A stretch of DNA of 64,000 nt from Aquatica leii (taxonomy: Eukaryota > Arthropoda > Insecta > Coleoptera > Lampyridae): contig CM069436.1 of assembly GCA_035610365.1 (NCBI GenBank), positions 7,306,937 through 7,370,936 of the forward strand, read 5' to 3'. Made by a program: the position numbers and the translations under genes. The notes below the pieces were generated by a model, which was not told the origin of the DNA, did no database searches, and worked only from the letters and a program-made list of their open reading frames with translations. Below are positions 45,871-58,999 of the stretch, piece by piece; the stretch's first letter is position 1; each line of letters starts with the position of its first letter.

Positions 45871-46379
45871 ATGCTTCGATCAGAGAGGAATGTATGTAGG
45901 GGTGGTAAGCTTCGTTTTCCTGAATAAAGCTCCTATTTGGTAGAGACCCAGACTAAGGTCAAAGCAAAAAAAATGGGAGAAACAATGCAGCAAAAGAAGT
46001 AAATTTACTGGTCATTTATATCTATTAATGATATATAAAATTGTGTTGATGTTAAAATACTGCCCTTGGCACCAAATTTTGTGATTGTATAAAAAATAGT
46101 CAAACGCAAATGAAGCAGGAAATGACGTTCTCTACAGAAGAAACAAACAGTACTGATATCTACATAGAATGTAAGAAACATTTTTACTAAACAACAAGAA
46201 GTAATACAACAAATAAAAAAACCAAAACAAGACATAACCATTCTAACCAAAAGGAAAAAACCAAAAGAACGCATCTGAGATTACGCACATATTCAAAGCG
46301 GTTAAATAAAGAGAAGCGAGCTAAGCGGAAGACAATAAAAACACTCGTAGTATCACTAAAAGGGTTTCAAATATAGCAG
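45871..46379. other. Stretch without recognised gene
   Basis: A minus-strand frame at 46005-46274 consists of Phe/Cys/Ser/Leu from A-rich plus-strand DNA and lacks motifs. Possibly the decayed 5' part of the LINE remnant that follows. Confidence 0.35.
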
Positions 46380-46800
46380 TAATACCAACCAACCAAAACA
46401 AGAAAGAGAAAGTACAAGAAGAAGAGTAAAATATAACACCAGACCCAGTATGAACACAAAAAAAATTATGGAATTGAAAAAGAAGTTTGAAAATACACGA
46501 TGTTCGCTAGATAATGTTAATCGATCTAGAAACAGCCTACGATAACGTGAGAACGAGAGAAAATACGGCCAGCAAAAGGGAGCTGCAGAGACAAGAAAAT
46601 ATATATTCAAACAAGACGGAGTCACAAATGTCAAAGAAACAAGACAGATATAGACGAAGAATAACAAGCTCTACTTTAGGCAAACGATAAAATAATTTTT
46701 CTGAAATCTGGATGAGATATGATTGCGGTTTAAATATTAAACGGAATACATGTGCAGAAAATACCAAAGTAATATCTATATCTGGGGGGGGGATAGGAAA
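46380..46800 (+). pseudogene. LINE reverse transcriptase fragment, RTE/Jockey-like
   Basis: Plus-strand frames read MLIDLETAYDNVR (46512-46550, the first catalytic Asp block of LINE RTs), then a KIYIQTRRSHKCQRNKTD-like run and IKRNTCAENTKVISI (normally NxxKTxxM...). A run of nine G occurs near 46785. Too short and mutated to assign a clade firmly. Confidence 0.45.
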
Positions 46801-46856
46801 CTAGAGATTATCTATCTCAAAGACCTTCCTGCACCCTAGAAGGTTATCACTTGGGT

Positions 46857-47157
46857 TTAGGGAACAGCACTGGAACCGGCTACACTATTGAAAAGAATAT
46901 CGGTACAGAACAACATCAGTACCGAAACGTGGCGGGTGGTTAACTCTAAACCAGATCCTAAAGGAACCCAATACGTCCTGTTTATGGACAAGGGGTCCTG
47001 GGAGAAGGTGGAAGCGTCAACCAACCAATTGCACCTTGGATTTTCAAGGATCACTCTCCGGGCGCTGGCCGACTCCAAAAAGGACAGCAAAGAACCGGAT
47101 GCTACAAGGGATGTCCACGAGGCAATGGATGAAAATCCAGAGCCAGAAAGAACTTGC
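46857..47157 (+). pseudogene. LOA copy B: ORF1 C-terminal part
   Basis: One open frame from the truncation point to TGA 47158: GTALEPATLLKRISVQNNIS, TETWRVVNSKPDPKGTQYVL, LFMDKGSWEKVEAS, LGFSRITLRALADSKKD. This RNA-binding-like C-terminal domain (TWRV...GxxxxxxxDxxS...L.....GFSR....L) is common at the end of ORF1 in LOA and related insect elements. No cysteine knuckles are left in this part. Confidence 0.75.
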
Positions 47158-47174
47158 TGACGGCAAATCTAATG

Positions 47175-50100
47175 CTGAAAGTGGTATAAATAAACATACA
47201 TCACTGTAGGGCAGCCTCAGCGCCCTCCACAGGCTGATTAACAGTGGGGTCAACAAACCGCTGATTCTTGGATGTGATGCTAATGCACACCACACCTTGT
47301 GGGGGAGCACAAAGACAAATCCAAGAGGTGAAAAACTTTTAGAATTTATTTTAAAAGGCAATTTAGACATAATAAATAACGGAGATGCACCTACGTTTAT
47401 AGCCGTGTCGCGCAGTGAAATTATTGACCTTAAGCTTGCTAGTCCAAAAGCGAGCAAAGTGATAAAAATGTGGCATGTATTAGATAAACCTTCTTTATCT
47501 GATCATAGATACATTCGATTCAACATTGAATCAGACAGGAAACTTGTATTGGAATACAGAAACCCGAGAAAAACCGACTGGGATTTGTTTAACGAAACTT
47601 TAGCGGGCCAAATAAGGGACTGTCCCACAGTTGCAAGATCAACGCACGAGCTAGAACTAATGACGGATAGTATTGTTAATTCATTAAAATCCGCATTTGA
47701 AACTAGCTGCCCAAAAACTGTTAAACGAACCCCCAATAAAATAACTTGGTGGAACAAGGAGCTTAACAAAGCAAGGGCTTGCATCAGAAGGCTATTTAAT
47801 ACAGCCAAAAAAACGGAGACTAAGATGAATACAAAACCAGCCTCACAACATACAACAATGCCATTAAAAAGGCAAAGAGAGACTCATGGAGAAGGTACTG
47901 TAGGGACGTAGAAAACGAACCTACAAGCTCTCGACTCCAAAAGCAAAAACCGCACTAGAAACATTGGTTCTTTGCTGACCGAAAACGGAAAGTTTACAGA
48001 CTCGTTGAAGGTACTTTTTAAGAACTACTGCAAAAACACTTCCCGGGTTCGTCGTTAACTGAAGTTCCTAAGCACCTAGGACCTAGAGGTGCCAAACAAG
48101 AAGGCACCCAAACGGAACTGGGACTTAGCGAGAAAAATAATCAATCTTGTAAACCTAGAATGGGAAATCAATACGTTTAAATCTTTTCAGTCTCCAGGAG
48201 TCGATGGAATTTATCCCATCATGCTGCAAAAAGGATTTGCTGCTCTTCGAAGCGCTGTATGCAAAATTCTTAGAGCCAGCTTAGCACTTTCGCACATACC
48301 AAACAGTTGACGAATTGTCAAGGTGATATTTATACCAAAGCCAGGAAGATCGACGTACGCCCAGGCTAAATCTTGCAGACCTATCAGCTTAACTTCTTTT
48401 ATGCTAAAACTTTTTGAAAAAGTAGTCGACAGGTATATACCGGATGGGGCACTAAATGCTTCGCCTCTGCACCGAAACCAGTATGCTTACCAATCTAGAA
48501 AATCTTGCGAGCTAGCAATTCACCAACTAGTAAGCAGATGCAAAAATGCAATCCAATACAATAATATTGCATTGGGTGCTTATCTAGATAATGAAGGAGC
48601 ATTTGACAGTACTACCTTCACCTCAATTGCAAAAAAGGAATCACACCTCTAGTCTAGTCTAGTCAGCTGCTTTGTACGGTAGCACTGTGGGAGCCAAAGT
48701 GGCTGGCGGATGCCCACAAGGCGGGGTGCTATCATCCCTACTGTGGTGCCTTGTCATGGACGGCTTACTACAGAAACTAGAAGACGGCGGGGTGTTTGTT
48801 TTAGGTTACGCCGACGATCTAACCATTATCACAAACGGGAAGTTTGAAGCAACTGTATCAAACATAATGCAAAGTGCACTAAACACCGTCGAAAAATGGT
48901 GCAAAAAAAAGGACTATCAGTGAACCCAACGAAGACGGCAATTGTTCTGTTTACCAAACAACGGAAAACGCATGACATAAAACTACCTACGATGTACGGA
49001 GTTGCGCTCTCGATGACAAAAGTAGTCAAATATCTGGGATTTACTCTTGATACTAGACTGACTTTCAATGCTCATCTAGAAAAAGTCACAACAAAGGCCA
49101 TCAGGATTCTCAATACAACCAAACGGATGGTCGGGCACACATGAGGATTAAAACCCACAATGACCAAATGGTTATATACTGTGGTAACAAGACCCATCAT
49201 CACATACGGCGCGCTTGTATGGGGTGAGAGAACCAACCTGAAAAGCACAGCTGCAAAGCTAAGCAGATTACAGAGATTGGCATGTCTATTGATAACAGGA
49301 GCGATGAGAACCACGCCCACAGCAGCCATAGAAACACTACTTTCACTTCCACCATTACACCTCGTTGTAATGATGGAAGCAAGACAAGCAGCATACAGGC
49401 TGCAGATTAGTGGACACGCGTCAATTACCGGGAAAAACAAACCGGGTATATTATACACAACGTGCTGCGTGAAGAAACAATCTTTACTCTGAGATCAGAC
49501 TTCACAAAAAATTATCACATTTTAAAGCAATTTAAAGTGATAATACCGTCACGAGACGAGTGGACAAACAACATTTACCCGGGCGCGGTTAAAGGAACAT
49601 TCTGGTACACAGATGGAGTCAAAAATCGCAACGGTACAGGAGTATATAGAGGCAAGCACCATGGGAAGCAATTTTCGCTGACTTTGGGTAAATATGCATC
49701 CGCTTTTCAAGCTGAAGTTGCTGGTATTGACTGGTGTGTCAGGAACATTATCGACTCGAAATCATTCACAAATGGGCCGATATCGATCATGTCTGACAGC
49801 CAAGCAGCACTACTGGCGCTAAGATAACCAGTAATAAAATCCAAACTAATTATGGCAAGCATAAACAGTCTGGAAATATTGGCAAATCGCCAACCTCGCA
49901 TACGAGACCGGAAAAGAAATCATTCCGAGCAAACTTGCAGTGGAGCATAAAAAACTATGGAAAAACTCTTCAGGGATGAGCCACACAAAACTCTTCCGTA
50001 CAGAGCCACAATTAAACACTCAAACTGCACTATCAAGCATGAGTCGACAAAAATTAAGGAAACTCACGAAACTAATAACAGGGCACTGTGGCCTTAACAA

Positions 50101-50305
50101 TCATATGCATAAAATGAGACTGCAAAGTAGCCCCTTATGCCCCGGATGCTTGGAAAACGACGAGACTCCGCAGCATCTGCTGTGCAAATGCGAAGCGTAT
50201 CAAACGATTCTCGGAAAACCAAAGCTAACCGATGATGAGTTGAAAAAAGCCCCTTTTAATAAACTTCTGGACTTCATTGACGAAACAGAACTGGTGAGGG
50301 AGTAA
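47175..50305 (+). pseudogene. LOA copy B: ORF2 (endonuclease, RT, RNase H)
   Basis: Starts NLMLKVVQINIHHCRAAS, then a deletion removes the endonuclease part with the catalytic Glu, and the frame resumes LINSGVNKPLILGCDANAHH (Asp, Asn) and SLSDHRYIRFN (SDH). RT: SPGVDGIYPIMLQ, IFIPKPGRSTYAQAKSCRPI, LGAYLDNEGAFD, AGGCPQGGVLSSLLW and VLGYADDLTIIT with YADD intact; thumb KVVKYLGFTLD. RNase H: FWYTDGVKNRNGTG, FQAEVAGIDWC and IMSDSQAALLAL carry the expected Asp, Glu, Asp. The tail has CPGCLENDETPQHLLCKC. Frameshifts near 47880, 48060, 48640, 48900, 49450 and 49830 and stops such as TGA at 48308 and 49142 disable it. Confidence 0.9.
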
Positions 50306-50388
50306 TAAATCAGAGGTCCACAAAAGGACCAAGGACACCGCAGTGCAGGGGCGCTAGACGAACCACTTCTTGAATTAAAAAAAAATGT

Positions 50389-53300
50389 ATATAAGATGAT
50401 ACCAATACTGGAACAGTGGTAGAAGACGTTAACACTAGAGTTAAAATTAGAACGCTACAACAGCTACACATGGAATCATATGTAATAATAAGCTAACAAA
50501 AAACATATACATGACAATATAGTACAAAATATAACATTGTAGGGAAGAGAAACATAGACAATGACAACAAAGATAAAAAACAAAATAAAACAGTTTGTTA
50601 CGGTAAAACGTAAGTTCTGCAATCGGCTGAAGTGCGATCAATTATTTGTAACTTAATTCTGCTGCTAGCGTTAGTGGTATATAAACATCCCTTAAAAAGC
50701 TAGAAAGTAAAGCAATAATATCACAAATAGACAGCTTAGGTTACATTCGATATTACACAATGTGCGCTTTACTTCCAATTTTAAGTGATATTTAAATTAA
50801 ATATGTAGACAGGACAAGTGTGCCGCTAAATATTTCACTAACAAAAAATATTATGGATTAAGTTTCCCTATTTAATAGATAACAGTAACGAACATGTTCG
50901 CATTCAACAAGCAACGATGATTACATGAGCTCTTGCGTTTAGTAGTTAATGACCATTAAAAATATTTTTTGAACCAAGTAATTACCATTAAAAGAATTTA
51001 TTAAGTTATCACGTGACGGTAGGATAATGCTATAAAGACATAAGAAAATCAAACCTCGTCGCGAAATAGAAATGCACCTTTACCTCAAAGATTCTTTTAC
51101 ATCCAACTATTGAATTTTTATTCGTTTTATGCACACGTTGAAAACTTTTTAAGTTAAAAGTTTCCCTGAGCATTTTGTTAACACATGCTGACAGTTTGAT
51201 AGTCAAAATTCAAACGTGTAGACGTTTTATTGGAAACAGAAGAAAGAGCTAATATTGCCGACTGAGTTTAAATTGAGCAAAACTTATACAAAGCGAAAAA
51301 CTATAAAAAGGTTTTTTAACATAACAGGTTGAACTTATCAGAGACGACAAATGGGAAATAGAAAAAAATGACAAGGAATGAAACCTACATCGTCCATTAC
51401 AAGCAATCTAGAAAATAGAAGCCTGAGATGGTAAGGGACGGAAGAACGATGGCTAAAAACCATACTCCACTAAAAATCAAAAGAAAAAAAGAGTTGAAGA
51501 CCGGTCATGAAGTGTAAAACGTACGCCAATAGTATAGAGGAAAAATGAAAGCTGAAGACGACGAACTCATAGAAGAAAATGTTGGAGAAAAAGAATTTGT
51601 CATATAGTGTACCTGGATTTCCACTATTTTCAAAATATGACCGCTAAAATTTTCATTAAAAAATTTACATTTTAAATTGTGTAACAGCGTCGATTTTCTA
51701 AATTCTGCTGTTTTTATACTATTTTCTAACCTCAAATAAAACGTGCTTATTTTATTGTTATAAAACTTTTAAACCGTGACCTAGTCCAATTACAATTTGC
51801 ATTGAAATAACTAGTTAGTGGCCGAGTTGACATTAAAGCGATATTACGTTATTCTGAACCAAAAAGATCACGATCTTTTCAAATAAAATCAATTAGGTCG
51901 TCTTACGTATTTCTAAACGAAAAATTTAAAGCGGATGATTCTGTCACGATTTAATAGATCAATAATCAGTTTACAAATATTATCAAGTCTAACGACCGTG
52001 AATTATGAAAATAATCAATTAGTAAATTGAATGCAATTTATATTGCAACGTGCTCGCCCTCGAGTCATTATTAATTTTGATTCGACTTAGATTTTATTTT
52101 CTTGCAAAACTGTCTATTTCTATGAAATTGCCACACAATTGGTCTATTATTATAATAAATTTGTTAATAATCTCAGATTAAAAAAAAGTAGTTAGAAAAT
52201 GGCATAGAAGCTTTAAATTTCTGTAAAATTTTTATAGTTCAATGAACGTTTATTTTAAAAAAAAAATGCCTACGAGCTATTACTTAATTCGCCATTGTTA
52301 ATTTACACAAAAGTTAGATTTATAATGAACGACCTGTGTGTATGTTGCAGTTTTGACAAGATCGCGACATGAATACCATCTCGTAAAGTTTTAGATATTT
52401 CATCGATAAAAACGTCACTTTTCTTGTGTGTCGAAATGCTGTCCGGAGTTGCACAAGCATCCCGCTGGGCAACTCCGTCTGCAACTTATAGGGTTGTGCA
52501 CTTTGCAATAATTTACGCATTTAGGAATTTCCACTCTGTAATGATACAGTCATCCGATGAAGATTCGAAGAATCTCAAAGGCGTTGTTTTGAAGAATTAA
52601 TCACTGATAAAGATTTGTTATTCAACCACAAAAATAATTATTGCCTTCGTAATTTCAAACCATTAGCGAACCAGAACGTAACATCTTCTTGTTAAAGTTG
52701 TAAAATGACTTATGCGAAATTTTTTTCAACAGTTTCCTCTTAAAACATCGTACGATCGGACAAAAAATATTACGCCAATTATAAAATATAAAATGACATT
52801 AAAATTATTCCGAGAATATCGTTAGTAATTGCAGTGTAGCTTTTTGTGTGCTTATCTTAGCATTCCTAATTTTTATTCCCGTCTTCCGAAAAACAATCTT
52901 ATTTGGAGTTTAAGTTCATTGAAACCAGTGCAATTATCCAACTGAAACAGTCGTGCAGGGTAAAAAAATTAACGAGTGACGGGCAGCAAACTTCTTCTGA
53001 ACGCTTTGGGAAATCATTTAATACTGACATAAGTTTATTTAGAATTGAATTGCAAATCTTAGTCTTTTATGCGCACTGTTGAATAATAGAAATTCTATAA
53101 AAACCAAATCTATAATCTTTTCCTTCAATTTTTCTATTCTATTTGCAGATAATGTGATTGTGTTAAACTCATGTTCTAAAAGCTTGTTTTTTGTGTGTTA
53201 TTGTAGTTTGTTGATGTGCGTGTTTGTGTTTTTATACTCGGAGCATAAAGTCAATAGCACTAAAATATTTTGTGTCATATGTTTTATTTCCGGTTATACC

Positions 53301-53399
53301 GGAAGTACGCGGTATACAGTTTGTTTTAATCAAAAATTTAAACACTGCAGAACTAAACAAAACTCTAATAAACTATTCTAAATATTAAATTTTGTAATA
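50389..53399. other. 3-kb stretch, mostly nothing recognised
   Basis: 51790-52330 looks low-copy, with several CG-containing motifs and no match to the repeats above, but no exon can be defended. 53079-53381 has an open frame on the plus strand of Phe/Cys/Val/Leu composition without motifs. 51350-51600 is treated separately. Confidence 0.35.
51350..51600 (+). pseudogene. Possible LINE C-terminal tail fragment
   Basis: Stitched plus-strand frames read NRSLRWYGTEERWLK, then KKRVGRPVMKC-like residues near 51490-51520. The RLRWxGHxxR...GRPxxRW pattern is found at the end of RTE/Jockey-type LINE proteins. Weak evidence from a short stretch with stops. Confidence 0.35.
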
Positions 53400-53419
53400 T
53401 TATCGAACCTACTTCTTCT

Positions 53420-54551
53420 ACTTCTTCTTCCATAGTTTCATTTCTGCTATCGTCTTCCCTCTTCTTTTTCCTATTTCTTCTATTCTTTGTATCCAATTCT
53501 TTCTAGGTCTTCCTACTCTTCTTTTACCTACTCTGCCCATCACTACTATTGTTATCTATTTTCGTTGTTATTGTTTCTTTTTGTGTCATTTGTCTTATTT
53601 CTTCGTTTCGTTTTCTATCCATCTTTGTTTGTTTTGTAATCCTTCTGAGAAATTTTATTTTTGCCACATTCATTTTCATTTCTTCTTTATCTTGTAATGT
53701 CCACGTTTCAGTCGCGTATCTAAGAAGTGGTATCACCACTGTGTTATACATTCTTATTTTAGTTTTCTTGTCCATTTCTCGTTTTCCAAAAATTGTCTTA
53801 TTTAATGCATAATAGATTTTTACACTTTTATTTATCCTGTTACTTACATCTCCATCTATCTTCTTTTATTACACTTTCTAGATATGTGTACGTTGTTACA
53901 TCCTCTAGTTTTTCTTCTTTAATGTATATTTCCCTATTTTCTTCTTTGTTCTTGTTATTTATGATCATTGTTTTACATGTATTTATTTCCATTCCTAGCT
54001 TTTCTATTTCTTCACTCCATATTTTCGTCAGTTGTTTCATCTTTATGTGGTTATACTAATACTATATTGTCTGCATATAGTAGGCAGTCAATTTTTATTG
54101 GTACTAGATTATTATATTCCATCTCTGTCGGGCTTTGTTTGATTCTTGTCCTAGTATTTTTTAACAATCTGTCCATGATTACTGTAAAGGGCAATGGGCT
54201 TAAACTATCACCTGGTTTTATTCCTATTTCCATCTAGAAAAAGTCTGATTCCTTTCCATTTATTTTAACTATTCCATTTACTGTTTTATAGATACTTTGT
54301 ATCTTACAAATTTCATTGATACTTTTGGTTGTTTTCGTCTGTAATGAGTCGAAGACTGCTTTTAAGTCAATGAATGTAACGAATATTTTTATTCGTCTAT
54401 TTCTTCTTTCTTTTCTATTATACTTCTTAATATATATTATCGTGCGTTTCTCTTCCTGTTCTAAATACTGCCTGTCTTTTTGAAGTCTATTGTCAACTCT
54501 ATAGTTTTCACAGTCCGCATACTCCCCTTTCTTCTAAATTGGAATGATAAT
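53420..54551 (-). pseudogene. RTE-like LINE, RT and C-terminal part
   Basis: Minus strand, the 3' half of an element whose 5' half is at 59354-59975. From 54540 down: KKGEYADCENYR, IFVTFIDLKAVFDSLQ (first Asp), IGIKPGDSLSPLPFTVIMDR, then LLYADNIVLV, where YADD reads YADN, INTCKTMIINNKNKEE, EDVTTYTYLESVIKED, MYNTVVIPLLRYATETW, KMNVAKIKFLRRITKQTKMD and a GR-rich end at about 53520. The 3' end carries GAAGAAG repeats on the minus strand (53405-53430). Several frameshifts. Sequence is less decayed than the LINE at 11560. Confidence 0.85.
54541..54551. repeat. Target-site duplication, left copy
   Basis: GGAATGATAAT, identical to 59354-59364, flanks the two Penelope elements. Confidence 0.88.
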
Positions 54552-54615
54552 ACTAAGATAAGAATGTCTTCCGAGTTTGGAGCGTGTCATTGTTGTTGTA
54601 ACCGAAGTTGCCAGC

Positions 54616-54647
54616 GTTTCGCCCACTTTCGTCAGGGGTTTCATCAG
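54616..54647 (-). ncRNA. Hammerhead-ribozyme-like motif in Penelope 3' region
   Basis: Minus strand: CTGATGA, a 19-base spacer with a possible CCC/GGG stem, then CGAAAC. These are the two conserved core boxes of hammerhead ribozymes, which are known in Penelope elements. The flanking stems I and III do not fold convincingly by eye. Confidence 0.4.
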
Positions 54648-54873
54648 AGCGTGAGATAAATCGCAAAACTAGAACAAGCAACGAAATCTAACTAAGAACT
54701 TCTCAAAAGTTCTCAAAAGGTTATCCACTTGTGAAACAAGCCATAATCTAAACTCTGAAAAGGTAAGAAAACGATAACTTAAAAGAGCAAACGAAAATGT
54801 AACAAAAAAACCACTACCGAGTTAGGTAAGCAACTTGTGAACCAAGCCAGATTCTAAACTCCGTAAAAGTGAC

Positions 54874-57215
54874 TTAAGAAGAAATAGTCTCCGTATATAA
54901 AGGAAAATGATCGTCACGGATGGTTGAACTCGACTCTGATTGGGTTACAGTTGATAAGGGGGGGGGGGGAGTTTGATAAATCACTAATGACAGGGAATAA
55001 AGAGGGGATAGCTCGAAACCATGATCGCTATTGAAGTTATTGGGGTGTTTGATAATTTCTATGCTTTCTCGGAATTTCCTTTTAAAAAAGAATGGAGATT
55101 TGGCAATCAACGAAACATTATCAAAATCTATCTTGTGACCTGTAGTAAAATGATGTTCAGCAACCGCAGACTTGGAAATACGCCTTTTCCTTATACAACG
55201 ATCATGTTCTGAAATGCGAGTTATGACAGAACGACCGGTTTCACCAATGTAGACTAAACCACATGAACAAAGAATTTGGTATACATCTTGAGATGATAGT
55301 GTAGGAAATTTGTCTTTGGCAGAAGGAAGAATCTGAGAGATTTTGCCTGTCGAGTTGAATATGGGTTTAATACCATCCTTACTAAGAAGTTTCCCTATTT
55401 GATCTGTAACCTTGTGAATGTAGGGTAAAAAAGCCAATTTCGGGTTGGATTCGGGAGTAGAAGTGTCCTTAGGTAATCGAGTACGTGGATGTAGACGACG
55501 ATAAATAACTTTATGAATATCTCGCTTTACATAACCATTGCTCACTAAGGTTCTAGCAAGATGACGGAGTTTTGTGTCTAGATTCTCAGGTTGGCAAATA
55601 GAAAAAGCACGATGAACCAAAGATTTAATAACAGAACGTTTCTGTGCAGGATGATGCTGAGACGAAGCATAAAAGTATCTGTCCGTATGGGTGGGTTTGC
55701 AATAAACAGAATGGCCTAGAAGTCCGTCGGGCTTACGAGTCACAAGAACGTCAAGAAATGGAAGAGAACCATTACTTTCGATTTCCATAATAAATTTGAT
55801 ATCTAAGCGTTGACTGTTAAGATGATCAAGAAACTTAGACAATTCAAGATGACCATGAGACCAAACAATAAACGTGTCGTCAACATACCTAAACCACAGT
55901 TTAGGTTTTAATATTGATGACTCCAAAACAACCGTTTCAAAGGATTCCATGAAAATGTAAGCTACAACAGGTGATAGAGAAGAACCCATAGCAGCACCAG
56001 AAACCTGTTTGTAAAACTTGTTATCAAATTGGAAGTAAGTAGAGGATAGACACTTATTAATAAGAGGAACTAAGATCTTGGGGTTCAAGTTTTATAGTTT
56101 CTAGACGTTGAATAAAATGCCGAGAGTTGAGGATGTGAGAAGAGATTTTACCTGTAAACTCGCAAAGAATGTTGGACAAGAACTTGGCCAGCTTGTAGGT
56201 AGGAGATTGGATAGTACTGACGATAGGTCGAAAAGGAATACTTTGTAAATTTTGGGAAGTTCGTATAGACGAAGTGGTTTAGAATCTGATGGGGTAAGTT
56301 GACGTTTAGTTTCAGGAGCTAGATTGGAAGATTTGATAATTTGGCTGACTTCACGTTCAATCCTCGAAGTGGGGTTGTGAGTTAGAAGAGCGTAACTTTC
56401 TTTAGACAAAACAGAATTGATTTTTGTAACATAATCAATTTGGTTCAAAACTACAGTAGCGTTGCCTTTGTCGGATAGAAGAACAATTATATCAGGGTTC
56501 TTACGAAGACTTTTTAGAGCTGACTCTTCCGACTTAGAAATGTTGGATTTAGAAATTTTAGATGATTCAAGGATTTTGCCAGTGTTAATACAAATGGGAT
56601 CTGAGATGTGGCAAGGAAGATGTCTTATAGATGATTCAACAGCGCACAAAATATCTTCTTTAGGAATACGTTTGGGAGCAACTGCAAAATTCAAACTCTT
56701 AGAGGGCATCGATTCCTGTTCTGAGGTGAGAACCGAACTAGATAAATTTGACAACCGTCTTTAAGGACTTAGTAGTGGATGAAACTTTACGATTCTTGGA
56801 TTCCAATAATTAAAGCTTTTTGAGATGACCTTCAGTGGTTAGTCGTAGAGTGGTATCAGACTGCTGGTAAGTAATGTTGTCGAAGAGCTTTCAATCATCC
56901 GGAGATAGAGTGTTGGCCAACTCAAGATGAAAATGAAAGAGCTGTTTGGAAATGGTGTCTAACTCTCACCTAGTTTGCTTAATCCGTTTGCGTATCAACG
57001 CTAGACTACCACTGTGTAAGATATTTTTAGAAGAACGCGTCTGAATGTGGAACTTGATTCTGAGGAATGCAGGAATGATGTTGTTGTCACGACAGCGACT
57101 AAGAAAGGTTAAAGTGCACAAAAGTTTGACGAGTTTGTGGCGAAGTTTGGAAAATACGGAGGTTTTAGAAGAAATATTCTCCCTGTAGAGATTGTTAATG
57201 TAATAACGAAGGCGT
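54874..57215 (-). pseudogene. Penelope-like reverse transcriptase with GIY-YIG nuclease (minus copy)
   Basis: The N-terminal part from 57215 reads RLRYYINNLYRENISSKTSV, FSKLRHKLVKLLCTLTF and NNIIPAFLRIKFHIQ with several stops. 56754-56101 gives LRKNPDIIVLLSDKGNATVV and NQIDYVTKINSVLS, then a frameshift in the fingers. From 56088 a 404-codon open frame is intact: FYKQVSGAAMGSSLSPVVAY, KLWFRYVDDTFIVW (YVDD catalytic motif), GSLPFLDVLVTRKPDG, then the nuclease with ILCSCGLVYIGETGRSVITR, ISEHDRCIRK and AVAEHHFTTGHKIDFD, where Cys and His residues are those expected to bind zinc. Penelope elements encode telomerase-related RTs joined to this nuclease. Confidence 0.93.
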
Positions 57216-57256
57216 CCACGGCCGGAATCTATACAAAGATAAGAATGTCTTCGGAA

Positions 57257-58999
57257 ATCTTAGTCTTCGTAAGAACCCTGACATTATTGTTCTTCCAGCT
57301 GACAAAGGCAACGCTACTGTAGTTTTGAACCAAATTGATTATGTTACGAAAATCAATTCTATTTTGTCTGAGCAAACTTACGCTTTTCTAACTCACAACC
57401 CCACTTCGAGGATTGAACGTGAGGTCAGCCAAATCATCAAATCTTCCAATCTAGCTCCTGAAACTAAACGTCGACTTACCCCATCAGATTCTAAACTACC
57501 TCGTCTATACGAACTTTCCAAAATTCACAAACAAGGTATTTCTTTTCGACCTATCGTCAGTACTATCCAATCTCCTACCTACAAGCTAGCCAAGTTCTTG
57601 TTCAACATTCTTTGCGTGTTTACAGATAAAACTTCTTCTCACATCCTCAACTCTCAGCATTTTATTCAACGTCTAGAAACTATAAAACTTGAACCCTAAG
57701 ATCTTCTCGTGAGCTTTGATGTTACTTCACTTTTTACTAAAGTTCCTATTAAGGATTCGCTTATTATCATCAAACAGATTCTGTCTCAACATGGCAAGGA
57801 CTTGAGTTTGGTTCCTCTTATTGATAAGTGTCTATCCTCTACTTACTTTCAATTTAATAACAAGTTTTACGAACAGGTTTCTGGTGCTGCTATGGGTTCT
57901 CCTCTATTACCTGTTGTACTTAACATTTTTGTGGAATCCTTTGAAACGGTTGCTTTGGAGTCATCAATATTAAAACCTAAAGTGTGGTTTAGGTATGTTG
58001 ACGACACGTTTACTGTTTGGTCTCATGGTCATCTTGATCTAAGTTTCTTGATCATCTTAACAATCAACACTTAGATATCAAATATACTATGGAAATCGAA
58101 AGTAATGGTTCTCTTCCATTTCTTGACGTTCTTGTGACTCGTAAGCCCGACGGACTTCTGGGCCATTCTGTTTATCGCAAACCCACCCATACGGACAGAT
58201 ACCTTCATGCTTCGTCTCATCATCATCCTGCACAGAAACGTTCTGTTATTGAATCTTTGGTTCATCGTGCCTTTTCTATTTGCCAACCTGAGAATCTAGA
58301 CTCAAAACTCCGTCATCTTACTAGAACCTTAGTAAACAATGGTTATGTAAAGCGAGATCTTCATAGTGTTATCAATCGTCGTCTACATACACGTATTCGA
58401 TTACCTAAGGACACTTCTACCCTCGAATCCAACCCAAAATTGGCTTTTTTGTACCCTACATTCACAAGGTTACAGATCAAATAGGGAAACTTCTTAGTAA
58501 GGATGGTATTAAATCCATATTCAACTCAACAGGCAAAATCTCTCAGATTCTTCCTTCTCCCAAAGACAAATTTCCTACACTTTCAGCTCAAGGTGTATAC
58601 CAGATTCCTTGTTCCTGTGGTTTAGTCTACATTGGCGAAACCGGTCGTTTAGTCGTTACTCGCATTTCAGAACATGATCGTTGTATAAGGAAAAGGTACG
58701 TATATTTCCAAGTCTACGGTTGCTGAACATTTTACTACCACAAGATAGATTTTGATAATGTTTCGTTGATTGCCAAATCTCCATTCTTTTTCAACAGGAA
58801 ATACCGAGAAAGCATAGAAATCATCCCACACCCCAGCAACTTCAATCGCGATCATGGTTTTCAGCTATCCACTCTTTGGTTCCTGATCATTAGTCATTTA
58901 TCGAAAACACGCCCCTTATCAACCGTAACTCAATCAGACTCCAGCTCAACCATTAGTGACGATCATTTTCCTTTATATACGAAGACTATTTCTTCTTAA
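57257..58999 (+). pseudogene. Penelope-like RT and GIY-YIG nuclease (plus copy)
   Basis: LRKNPDIIVLPADKGNATVV, YELSKIHKQGISFRPIVSTI and ETIKLEP lead to a TAA at 57698-57700 (Gln codon changed), then LVSFDVTSLFTKVPIKDSL (first catalytic Asp), YEQVSGAAMGSPLLPVVLNI and VWFRYVDDTFTVW. Frameshifts follow near 58045, 58445 and 58697. The nuclease reads IPCSCGLVYIGETGRLVVTR and ISEHDRCIRKR. The tail NFNRDHGFQLSTL ends at TAA 58999. It is about 90% identical to the minus copy by eye, so the two share a recent ancestor. Confidence 0.92.

Larger units (their letters stand above)
46857..50388 (+). mobile_element. LOA/I-type LINE, copy B
   Basis: The best LINE of this type in the window: end of ORF1, then ORF2 with endonuclease, RT, RNase H and a C-terminal Cys/His finger, then an 80-bp 3' UTR ending in a run of A (50380-50388). 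The RNase H domain after the RT places it in the I/LOA group and excludes R1 and Jockey. The 5' side is truncated inside ORF1. Copy A (19150-25290) is a second, more damaged copy in the same orientation. Confidence 0.85.
54552..57256 (-). mobile_element. Penelope-like element, minus-strand copy
   Basis: Runs from a 5' leader at 57256 (TCCGAAGACATTCTTATC...TAGATTCCGG) through the ORF to a 3' end at 54552 that repeats the same leader motif (CGGAAGACATTCTTATCTTA). This direct repeat of the leader at both ends is the pseudo-LTR organisation known for Penelope elements. The 3' UTR also holds a ribozyme-like motif (54616-54647). A run of ten G at 54959-54968 lies in the coding strand as a proline run absent from the plus copy. 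Confidence 0.88.
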